Shown here: piece by piece, positions 1-10,000 of the stretch | How positions within the stretch are numbered: position 1 is the first letter of the stretch | How the letters are laid out: the number at the start of each line of letters is the position of its first letter | Assembly (NCBI GenBank): GCA_036873755.1 | Contig: JAVTVY010020329.1 | Coordinates: forward strand, 1 to 64,000 | Length of the DNA stretch: 64,000 nt | Source: Hanleya hanleyi | Taxonomy: Eukaryota > Mollusca > Polyplacophora > Lepidopleurida > Hanleyidae | Direction: 5' to 3' | Made by a program: the position numbers and the translations under genes | Notes under the pieces: generated by a model | What the model was told of the DNA's origin: nothing | Seen by the model: the letters and a program-made list of their open reading frames with translations, nothing else | Database searches by the model: none

Positions 1-560
1 CCGCGCATGCGCAGAATGCCGATAGTTTAACCCCACACCCAGCCCTTCACATGCCCCTTCACGAATGCTTCACATGGATACCTCATACAACTCCATCGGC
101 CCATTAGGGACTCCCCTAGCTCCAAAACGTCTATTTTCATATCCTTGGGCCACCGCGCATGCGCAGAATGCCGATAGTTCAACCCCACACCCAGCCCATC
201 AGATGCCCCTTCACGAATGCTTCACATCGATACCTCACTCGACCCCATTGGTCCATTAGGGTCTCCCCTAGCTCCAAAACGTCTATTTCCATACCCTTCG
301 GCCACCGCGCATGCGCAGAATGCCGATAGTTCAACCCCACACCCAGCCCATTAGATGCCCCTTCACATAAGCTTCACTTTGATGCCTCACTCGACCCCAT
401 CGGACCCTTAGGGGCTTCCCTAGCTCCAACACGGCTATTTTCATACCCTTCGGCCACCGCGCATGCGCAGAATGCCGATAGTTCAACCCCACACCCAGCC
501 CATTAGATGCCCCTTCACATAAGCTTCACTTTGATACCTCACTCGACCCAATCGGACCAT
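1..560. repeat. 152-bp tandem array, four units, each with an NRF-1-like palindrome
   Basis: Spacing between successive GCGCATGCGC cores is exactly 152 bp three times. Units are nearly identical. Each contains a TGCGCATGCGCA-like site, the known consensus type for the transcription factor NRF-1. They differ from the 55-61 kb arrays mainly by lacking the CRE (TGACGTCA). Confidence 0.85.
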
Positions 561-729
561 TTTATCTAGGGACTACTTTTTCTCCGCGGAAGCTTTTTTC
601 CGAGACCGAATCACCGCCAAAACCACGGCCAAACCGCATCACCGCGCATGAATACATTTTTTTTTTTTTTTTTTTTTTGCCGGAACTTTTTTTTTTTTTC
701 TGCCGGAAATATGCACTCATTGACCTTTG

Positions 730-863
730 GTGTGTGGGTGGGTTCAAAATGGCGGACTGTAAGTAGCCGCCATTTTGAAAAAAAAAATTGCACGGGGTGA
801 GTGGGTGGGTTCAAAATGGCGGCTACATACAGTCCGCCATTTTGAACCCACCCACACACATAT
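730..863. repeat. Imperfect hairpin with four YY1-like AAAATGGCGGC cores
   Basis: GTGTGTGGGTGGGTTCAAAATGG near 730 is repeated as its reverse complement ending near 863. A second inner inverted pair gives four cores matching the YY1 consensus (AAAATGGCGGC) in alternating orientation. It lies inside the Maverick-type terminal repeat. Binding is inferred from motif identity only. Confidence 0.6.
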
Positions 864-1059
864 CCACTCAGGCCACGCCCCATTTCGTCTCATCACGCCC
901 CAATACACCCCCAAAACCTCCCCATTTTTTGTTCTGCGCATGCGCAGTGAGGCGCTAGCCTTCCGTTTTACTCTTTGTATACTACTGGGGTCATATGACT
1001 TCTGGTCAGTAATCCGGCATTGTTTTTCACTGCCCATTTATTTTTTTGCGTTTAATTGG

Positions 1060-1262
1060 TCTGTGACCTTTTGACCTCAAGCTGAATAGAGTTTCGCTTT
1101 GTTCCGTGGTTATGGTATAAATCAACAGTTTGACCCCACGCTTTGCGGAGCTGGATTTGGAGATATCACATAGGCAAAAAAGTTATCAGACGGATAGACG
1201 GACGGACAGAAATGATGATCGCATTATATGGCCTCGTCTATCGACTGGCGTATAATGACTAT
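1060..1262. repeat. Interspersed repeat with GACGGACGGACAGA tail motif
   Basis: Holds TGACCTTTTGACCTCAAG, then ATAAATCAACAGTTTGA, AAAAAAGTTATCAGACGG and a GACGGACGGACAG run followed by a short GCATTATATGGCCTC end. This arrangement looks like a generic invertebrate interspersed repeat. I cannot assign a class and see no coding capacity. Confidence 0.35.
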
Positions 1263-2040
1263 TTCTATATGACCGGCTGAATCTCCAGGGTTCATATGGT
1301 CTGGCTCACTCGAATCCCATGATGACATATACATTAATTTATATATAAATAAAGAACAGTTCATCCATGGAAATCTATTTTTTGTGTCTAGTCATCATAT
1401 TTACGTCTCTAAAACGGGTGCTCTAAACCCAGCTAAAGCCGTATATGACACGTGAATAGGTAATCCTCGACATCATTTGAGTGTCTAAGTTTACACAGCA
1501 GGGTTTGGTTGATACGAGGTCAGATCAATAAAGCAAGTACGACACTCAAACTACCGATGTCTGGGTCAACAATGAGTGTCTAAACGCCAGTCATGTAGTC
1601 TGCCAGTTGTTGTTTTCTAAACTCTAGTACATGTATAATAAGAATCGTCTGTGCTCTTCCAATGTATCTTGCAACATTAATCTTCCACCCGATTTTGACT
1701 GCGAAGGGTTTTACGTTATATGTACAACTTCAGGTATATTCAACTGTCAACAGGGGCCGCGGAGCGGGGACGGGCCGGGGGGGGGGGGGAGGGGCAATAT
1801 TATAAGTCCTCTAACATTTAACATGGCCGGTATAGAGTTCAACATTTCGTCACATCTGGAACCTAAAATATGGCTTGTTTTGCAAAAATAAATTGCTGCA
1901 TGATAGGAATTTGATACGCTGATTTCAACGCACTACGCTTTTTCTCGAGAGTCTAATATAAGCTATATGCGCAATGTGATTAACATCCATTCGTCAAATA
2001 ATTGCTGACAGTATTCATGTTATCTTGGGATTACACCATC
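1263..2040. other. Intergenic sequence without a recognised gene
   Basis: No supportable gene. The one compositional oddity is a G-rich tract at about 1,753-1,796 (runs of 4-12 G) that could form G-quadruplexes on the + strand. Confidence 0.5.
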
Positions 2041-2155
2041 TTAGTATAGCACCGATTCTAGTGCAGAACATGGTCGAGTCTCGAGCGGGATTCGATCCAG
2101 CGACTCCCAGAGTAAGGCACCTAATCGCTGGCACTATTTGTCGGCGGTTCTAATG
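2041..2155 (-). repeat. tRNA-derived SINE remnant
   Basis: On the minus strand the order is a GGTGCC-rich A-box-like part, then GGATCGAATCCCG, which resembles a tRNA B box (GGTTCGAATCC). The part is degenerate and lacks a foldable full cloverleaf, so I call it a SINE head rather than a tRNA gene. Confidence 0.45.
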
Positions 2156-2530
2156 ACGAAGAATATCTTCCTAAATAATTGCTAATCTAGCAGTACTGAT
2201 CAGTTATGATCCAGTACTGTGCTACGGCTACAAGAAAGCACTCAGGAAATAAAATATCATGATAGTGAGGAAAATGGCCGAGTAATGACAAGAAGTCACA
2301 CGACCCACAGGTTGATTCTGGCTACATTTCTCCCAAAGAACCAATAGTGGTTTATATGGTAACTAACTTTTTAATGTGCAGTGCCTGCGCAGGAAATATT
2401 TGGCTGCGTAATCACAAATTTTGGTTGAACCTTCATATTCATTGAACACAAGACTTTCCGTTAAGTCAAGTTCTCGGGTATCCGTTGGCCATCCGTTCGA
2501 GAGCCTCCGTCATAATATGTGAGCCAAGTC

Positions 2531-2953
2531 TATGGTTGGCCATCCCTGCCAGAATTCGTCATTTAGAGGCTGCCTCTAAATAATATATACCATGGTATAA
2601 AATGCCAAGCCTGCCATAATTCGTATTTAGAGGCTGCCTCTAATTATTTTGTACCATGGTATAAAATGCCGAGCCTACCATAATCCCTATTTAGAGGATG
2701 CCTGTAAATCGCCAAGCCTGCCACAATTCGTATTTAGAGGCTGCCTCTCATTATTTTGTACCATGGTATAAAATGCCGAGCCTGCCAAAATTCGTATTTA
2801 GAGGCTGCCTCTAATTATTTTATACCATGGTACAAAATAATTAGAGGCAGCCTCTAAATACGAATTATGGCAGGCTTGGCAGTTTATACCATGGTATATA
2901 TTATTTAGAGGCAGCCTCTAAATGACGAATTCTGGCAGGGATGGCCAACCATA
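2531..2953. mobile_element. Foldback element, 423 bp, flanked by 6-bp target duplication
   Basis: Bases 2,531-2,601 and 2,883-2,953 are perfect reverse complements over 71 bp. After one mismatch the pairing continues about 64 bp inward, giving arms of roughly 135 bp. The element consists of about six ~63-bp units, each with its own palindromes (AGAGGCAGCCTCT-type and TACCATGGTA). CAAGTC is present immediately outside both ends (2,525-2,530 and 2,954-2,959), which reads as a target-site duplication. There is no coding capacity, so it is non-autonomous. Near-perfect arms indicate a recent insertion or gene conversion. Confidence 0.85.
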
Positions 2954-3337
2954 CAAGTCGTAGTATATCTCGGCTAAGAATGATTCAGCGGCCACGACTA
3001 ATAACGCGGTCCGCCGATGTAGCCATGGCAGAGGGTAATTTTGTGGTGTCTTTGATTAAGTTTTTATTGTTCGTTAAAAAATGGGTGCTATTTTCTTTTC
3101 GAAATTTACTGTCGAGTACTGTCGAAATATTTTGCTCGTTAAACCCTGCAAAAATGCACCAGATGGGCTGAATGAAACCAAGAAAGTTAATGTCTGATAA
3201 CGACACTCATCTCGAGTTCCTGGTTATACCCATCTTAGTTATCATGGAAAACCCTGCAGCATATATCGCAGTCAGCCATAAAAACAACCCATCACTTTTC
3301 AACGACGAGGCTTGATCACCCTTGTCAAAATATGAAT

Positions 3338-3406
3338 ACGATGATCAGACCCAATCAATACGATGATCAGACCCAATCAATACGATGATCAGACCCAATC
3401 AATAAG
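3338..3406. repeat. 22-bp tandem repeat, three units
   Basis: The unit AATACGATGATCAGACCC plus AATC is repeated three times without change, then decays. It contains the palindrome TGATCA. Confidence 0.8.
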
Positions 3407-3469
3407 ACAATATTAGCACCAAACTTCAAGCAGGAATGAACATAATATTAGTTATATGGTAGAGAGAAG

Positions 3470-3852
3470 CTGTTTTCAGAACAGTTTTCAATGAAACCAA
3501 GAAGACATGATGTACGTAGCGTGAAATCCGTTTCACGGAAACGTATTCTTCCTTCAAAATAAATATCTCACTCACGTTTGATTGTAAAATCATGACCCTC
3601 ATTAAGCTATGTATTAAGCTTAGTACACAATGTTCATATGGCCATTAGCCCTGGATTCAGCGGAACTAGACACATGTTACGAAACGTAGCGTTAAAGAAA
3701 TGGCGCTCAACTTTGCAGTGTGTGATATATATATCGACACATTTTAGAAACTTTGACTGCGTTTGAAGGTACAGAGTTGTCGAGTCAGTTTCGGCGAAAG
3801 TGCTTTGAGACGCTTATTGTAATTTTCACATTTCAAACAGGATCTAAACAAT
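3470..3852 (-). mobile_element. Penelope-like element 3' fragment, interrupted by a MITE
   Basis: On the minus strand this resembles the C-terminal RT end and 3' tail of the Penelope-like copies at 21.8, 25.3 and 39.7 kb. Shared parts are the GTTACGAAACGTAGCG segment, the cassette around CAGCGGAACTAGACAC and an end corresponding to ACAGGATCTA. The match stops at about 3,850, where a TTAA-flanked MITE begins, so the MITE inserted into an older fragment. Confidence 0.6.
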
Positions 3853-4334
3853 GTTAACCCTATCTAACCTTTTTGCTCTTATCGCCACAACTACAAATAA
3901 TTCAGAGCTGATGCTCCGTGACTTTGTAGCTTATCATATTGGAGTCAGTTTGAGCCTATTTGCATGACGCCCCGAGCAGAGGATCATGGGTAAATTCAAA
4001 ATGGCGTCCATGTGGGGTACCAGAAAATGTTTTCGTCAGATTTTTTCAAAATTTGTGCTTTTCTACGTGGTAAAGTGGGTAAAACATATTTTGTTTCGTT
4101 ATTATTATTTACTAATTTATCATGCAGTTTTTTTGCGAAGAAAACGCTTAACTAAAAAAATCGAAAAATTTGAACGAAACATCGGTCAAAAATGCTATTT
4201 TTGAAAATGACGTCACTGTGACGTCATCATGGTGGCCATCTTGGATTTGTTTTACATTTTCTAGTAGAGCTTGACCCAAAGATATTGTGTGGTAAGTTTC
4301 ATCCCCCAGAATCGCCAAGGCCAGATAGGGTTAA
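3853..4334. mobile_element. piggyBac-type MITE, degenerate copy
   Basis: Begins TTAACCCTATCT and ends AGATAGGGTTAA. It shares an internal body with the copy at 51,012-51,611: AGTCAGTTTGAGCC, GATCATGGG, AAATTCAAAATGGCG, TGACGTCACTGTGACGTCA and TAGAGCTTGACCCAA. The G-rich subterminal part is lost. TTAA at both ends with CCC-starting inverted repeats is the piggyBac hallmark. No transposase is encoded. Confidence 0.7.
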
Positions 4335-6689
4335 GGCGACATGTGTATGTCATTTGCACGCACCTCCTTAATATTATGGCGACAGATGCCCGTCGCATGG
4401 GTGTAGATGTTACTAGGTCCTCACTGAAGGCCATCACCCCTTTTCAGAGATGAGCATGGAATATGGTGATGACTCTTTATCATGTTTTTTTATTGGTGAT
4501 GATATCGCCGTTTTTTTAGATAGGGCTGTGTATGATACACGTTAATAATGTAAATAAATCTTCAACATTATATGGATCCAGTTTAGTCTTCGTCACAGTA
4601 ACAGCTAGGTTTACATTTTCCATGTCTATAACTATGCTATTCAGCACTACATGATGTATTTATGTGACGTACATTTCTAGTGACTAAAGCGAGATATTCG
4701 GCTTGGTGAAGGGATATCCCCACACACAAAATGAATCTGTCTCATATAGCAATAAAATTCCCCGCTATGAAAATACAAAGGGGGAATTCCAGTCAGCCTA
4801 ATTCAACACCCACGTGTTTATCGAGTGGTTCTGTCTGCTTTTCAACTGGCAGTCCTATCCAGCATCTTGGATCATTGGATCCTTGAAATGAGATGAGGTG
4901 AATCTATTAAAGAATGGATCGAATATCTGGAATATTCACATAGAATATGCAATATGCGCGTAGACTCGCTGGATCACTATTCCGATTTTCATACGACAAG
5001 AGTTCATCGGATACATTCAAACGATATGTTAACAAATTGTAATAGCCAGTTGATTGTTTTTCTGTAGACTAGTTGTCATAAAAGTAGGTCAGGCATCATC
5101 CACTGAATCTTCCCACGCTCATCAGCCAATTCAGTCGAGGTATAAACTGACCTGAGCTTCTAAAATGTCCATCTTGCCAGTTACCGTCTAAATATAGCTT
5201 CCAATGACATACAGATTAACTGACATAGACCATTAATTAAATGCGAGATGCATCTAACTTCTGAAACATACAGCTTTTATTTATTTGTTAACCTGAAATA
5301 ACCTATGTTTGATGCCGGTTGAATTCTGATGATACACAATATCAACCCCAATATCAACTGATGATACACAATATCAATCCCAATATCAACTGACGCTACA
5401 CATTATCAACCCCAATATCATCTATAAATGTCGATTGTCATCGAATAATCTAAAATGATAACTGTCTTTTGATCTGTGTACACCGGTACATCAGCTAAAC
5501 CAATATATACAGTGTGACCAATGATCATATATACAGTGTGACCAATGATCATATATACAGTTTGACCAATGATCAAATATTTGTTTTAAGAATGTGGAAA
5601 TTTTGGTTGATAAATCGGAGATAGCGTATAGGTACTTGTACACGGTAAGTAGTTAAATGTCTATCATACTGTTGTGGTCAATTACAACGGCACTGGATAA
5701 ATAATCCCAATACCTATGTTTGTACATATGTAAACAAATGTATCTCACTTAGAAGACAGAAGCGATCGATTGGACCTATCTGGCACCATGTCGAACGACA
5801 GTAGCTCATGTAGAGGCATAACAGTCTTACCAATGACATGGCATGTAAACTAAATAATATACAGGGATGAACAATTCGACCGTGACCGATCCCCACTGCA
5901 AAGGGACTAGACTTATGTCTGACAGCTGATAATTGTGTCAGTAGGCCACCATGTAAATATAGGATGTTACACCGTGGGCAATTCTTCATTTCTCAGAAAT
6001 GACCTGATAAAAAGAAATGTCATATATATATATATATAGGACTTCCGCACGTTTACCCTACACCTATCGAAAAACAATCTTCAGTGAAGATCGAGGCTCT
6101 CCTTCAGTACGTTGATATTAAATACTAACCTCATTTCAAACTACAAACACGCCTCTCCATTTCTGTCCATTTCTATACGTTGTATGGGTCATAACGTATT
6201 TTTCTCTCAAAATGAGAATTAGTTTCTCCATCAGATCTGCGAATGCGTTTTTGAAGAATCTATGTTGAAATAAAATAATTACCTCAATGGAGCAATACAT
6301 TACTTACACATGATGAAGAATTACTAGCAAAAGGATTACAAATAGAAGAATAGTCATGTATGGTAGGCCTACAACTGACACTTCTGTATAGCTCTAACAT
6401 CACTGACGAACAGGTCACCTAGGAAATCACATTGCTGATCCGTCAATTAAATATAAAGATACGCCCTTTATCAGATATATGATTTTGACTGACGTATGTC
6501 ATCGAAGAGCCCAATGTTTGTAAATAAAACGACTGTCTCTAATATCATGTCTTCATATATTTACACGAGGTAACACCCACTATTATTTAGACATTCCTGC
6601 CATCTAATCTCGGTCGGTGCTTCGATTCCACATAACGCACGAGGTAGACAAGATAATAGGGTGGGAAAACCCCCCGCAAAAAATCAAAT
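4335..6689. other. Intergenic region upstream of the TNF gene, with small repeats
   Basis: At about 4,380-4,510 there is a segment with GGCCATCACC, GGAATATGGTGATG and TTTATTGGTGATGA that recurs at 63.5-63.65 kb. About 5,330-5,435 is a ~34-bp tandem repeat built on GATACACAATATCAA (three units). About 5,505-5,577 is a 26-bp tandem repeat built on ATATATACAGTGTGACC (three units). I see no convincing exon. The TNF promoter should lie near the end of this region, but I find no clear TATA or initiator. Confidence 0.5.
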
Positions 6690-7028
6690 ATGTCATGCCG
6701 ATTTGCCGTAAGTGATATCCCGCTTGAAAGCAACAGTTCAGGGGGAAAACCGCAATCAGCTAAGAGGGACTATTCCGAAAACAAAAAATTGAGAACCGAA
6801 ACTAATTCGAAAGGCGTTAATATTCAGCTGACATGGCCGGTGTTTTTACTTTGCACTTGCCTATTAATAGCGCTGTTTCTACAGATACCAGGACTTATTT
6901 TTCTCTGTTATCGGTACGCTTGGCTGGAAGATCGGGTCTTAAAACAAGGAGAATTCATCGAAAAGTGCAAAAAGATTTCCACCAAAACAGCTAATCCAAA
7001 CGGAACTGTAGAAGTCTTTGCGGAAGAG
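6690..7028 (+). CDS. TNF ligand exon 1: cytoplasmic tail and membrane anchor
   Basis: ATG at 6,690 opens 113 codons that end at a GTAAGC donor (phase 0). A basic, Ser-rich cytoplasmic part (1-46) precedes one hydrophobic segment, about 47-74 (LTWPVFLLCTCLLIALF onward). A possible N-glycosylation site NGT is at 104. There is no signal peptide, which fits type II topology. The frame reads two codons past the donor to a stop, as expected for an intron. Confidence 0.8.
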
Positions 7029-10000
7029 GTAAGCTAGTTGTTTTTCTAACTCATTATCAAGGTCAACAGCAATCGTGATATTTGCGGCGGAAATGAATTC
7101 AAATACTGAAAATGAATAATTTCAGTCTTAAGTAATGCTTCGACAGAAAATGAGCCTTTAAGGTCTGTATAATATTTTCTAAAATATCAAAATCAAATTT
7201 CAGCTATTATTGACTCAGGCAAAATGCATGCTGTACATGGAGATAATCTGAAGTAACTGGCTGCATTAGAATACCATAACTCCTACAGCAAATATATCCA
7301 TCAGTAAGCAAAAACAAAATAGTCTTTATGTATTGAGAGAAGTTCCATTGTATTTCACTTGCATGTAATTCAGCTTTATTCGGACTGCAAAAACATCTCT
7401 GGAAGTAAATGAAACCTGTAGCAAACCAGACAAATTCATAGCCAAGAAAAAGAGACTGTTTAGTTCTGTTCAAAAGACCCGGAAATATTTGGTGCAGTTT
7501 CTCGGCTTTTTCCATACTCTGCAAGAGCCCCAATTCAGGGCAGTTAAACGTAGTACATCATAGCATATCATACTTGTTGCCAGAAAATTTCTTTTTTCAA
7601 TATTATTTCAACAGCTAAAACATTTTCTAATACTTAATGTCACATTACATGCAAATTAGTGGTTGGTGACACTTGTTATTTCAAATGGAGAAAAAAAGGT
7701 TTGACATGAACGACGCGCGCTGACCAGAAACAAGCACAATTTCCTGCAATGGCGAAGGTCACAAACCACCAATAATTTGTTGGGGTCTAAGATTATAGTC
7801 AGGATTTGACTTCCGGTGAAATCTGATTGATCATTATACCTGACTGGACGAGAAATGATTTGTGAGATGATTTTAAAATGTTTCTATAATATTCAACACG
7901 AAAAAATGCTTGATCTTCTTTGCTTTGTAAGAAAACAGTGTCAATGGCCCTATCGCAAGCCTGATTGTATTTCAAGCACTGTTCTTCTATGTGTTATATT
8001 TTAAAATATGTTGTGTGTCTCTCATATATGTGGTCAACCCTCCTCAACATATTAGCCATAGAACAGATATATATGAGTGGAGAATTAGCACTCATAGGCT
8101 CCCTGTCTAGAATACGAGTATCAGTGCAAAATGCATTTTATTGTTTCACCCCTAGTCGAAATCTGCGAATGTAAACAACCGCACGTGTTAGTTGCGATTT
8201 AATCGTGACGTAAGACAGTAAAATGAGGAGCTATAAATACCGGTATACACTTGGTAACAATTGAGCCCATAAGAAGCATGAATAACAAACGCAAATTGAA
8301 ATTCACGCCTTCTATTCATATGCATGAGGCTAAATGGACTCCCTGGAGTTTTTAGGCGGTTCACTGCTTTTCGAAGAAAATGGAGCCACACCCGTTTCCG
8401 ATCTTCATAACAACATTTGTCCTATCTAGGACATAGAGCTCTCACGGAGAGCGTCCTAAAAATAGACCCCTAAAGTCAACTCGAAAAAGCACTCTATAAT
8501 TTCTGCCTATGCACGTTAATAAACTCGACTTTCTCACATCTGACCAACTACGAAAAGCAGTTACGTAAAATATAAAGTAAATGTGTTCATATTGTATTTA
8601 CAATACACAACATAACTATTCCCATAGCTAACTCAATGCCAAAGAAACTATTATGTCAAATTTGAGCGTCATATACGTTTAAACGTGGATTCGGCCCAGG
8701 TGCGGTAGAAATGCCGAATATTACATATACGGAAGACATCTTGATAAGTACTCCGAACAATAGTAGTCACCGAGTCACCCTTGAGGTAAAATAAAAAGAG
8801 AAATAGAAGGCGTATCACCTCAGAATCAGATATTTTGTTCGCTTCACAATCATTTTACTCAAGAATACAGATATCCAATGTCTTGAGATTATTCTGAGTA
8901 CACAACAAAATGCTGTTTACATAATTTCAATCAAAAAATTCTCTCAGAGATACTTCTTTATTTCTGGCACTTCAACCGTATCTCACTGGGCAGAATCCTC
9001 CTTAGGTGTGTCCTCTACTAAAACTAGATCCGAGGAACCTCATTGCTGGTTTCTCGGCCGAGTCTCTAATAAACCGGAATGCACTAAGACCTTTTTCAAT
9101 CCAAATGGCAGGCATATTTCTGACAGCAAAGCAAGGTCATGACACCAAGCCTTGTAATATTCCGCTTGGTGATTGTTTAGCACCAAATTCTCCACGTACC
9201 CACTTTAAGATTTCTAAGCGTGACTACCCTGGGTGTCTCACGTGTCCACTCTTTAATACATCAGCTTCATTTAGTTCGTCGTTAACTGGTAATTCATATT
9301 CTGTAAATTGTTATGCCCATATTAGTTGTTTTACTACAAGCTGTATTTATTCAGTTTCCTTTAAGAGGTGTAGTCAACAGTATGTTGGCCAGACCACTCA
9401 AAGTATGGTCACAGAAAATCCGTTATAAAAAGCAATTCCTTATAGGTAAGCATTTTTTTAGTTTCGGCCATGGCTGGGACAACTTTATTCAGATCATAGA
9501 GGTCTTCTACCCATCTATCACGGTTTCCCCCTTTGCATTTGAGAGAAATATCCTAGAGCGAGAACTATTCTGGATGCTAGAACTTGGGCCAGTGTTTCAG
9601 TATGGTTTAAACGATAATGTCAAAGGGTTCGGCAATGCAACAAACCGCCGTTCAAATATATCTAATATTTCCCAGCTATTTAAACCCCACCAACGAAGAC
9701 ATCGCAGCCATGGTTTGAGAAAGTTCAATAGTGCAGTGATTCACGATCAACAGTATACATTGCTCGCGTACAGTCCTGTATGCGTTACAGATCTAATAGC
9801 TAGAGATATACAATGAGCTGTGCCTTCAGGAAATAAATGATCCAAAGTCAAGATACAGCATATTTCGATAGTATCGTCGTGAACATAATCGAAACATCCT
9901 AATACCGTATTTTTTGAAACTCAACTACTTGGCTAAATGATTGGACATAATTAGTTGATCACGAGTACTGAATGTTCCAAAGGCACGCAACGCTGTACCG

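Larger units (their letters stand above)
1..1080. mobile_element. Right terminal repeat of a Maverick/Polinton-related element (body outside the window)
   Basis: Four tandem units of 152 bp (GCGCATGCGC-bearing segments start near 3, 155, 307 and 459) lead into a unique part with runs of T and two inverted copies of an AAAATGGCGGC-bearing segment. The unit has the same parts in the same order as the units at 59.9-60.7 kb: GCGCATGCGCAGAATG, then CTTCACGAATGCTTCAC, then ACTCGACCCCATCGG, then AAAACGTCTATTTCCATA. The stretch near 930-1000 (GCGCATGCGCAGTGAGGCGC, then TACTACTGG) matches the outer end of the other element's terminal repeats. Orientation equals the right end of the 55-61 kb element, so the rest of this copy should lie to the left of position 1. 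The outer boundary is approximate. Confidence 0.7.

Noticed and set aside
562..1074. Overlapping open frames of 61-99 codons in both strands
   Set aside because: They arise from poly-A/T and the inverted repeat in the Maverick terminal repeat and mirror each other.
2041..2155. tRNA gene
   Set aside because: Only a B-box-like segment is convincing, and acceptor and anticodon stems cannot be formed.
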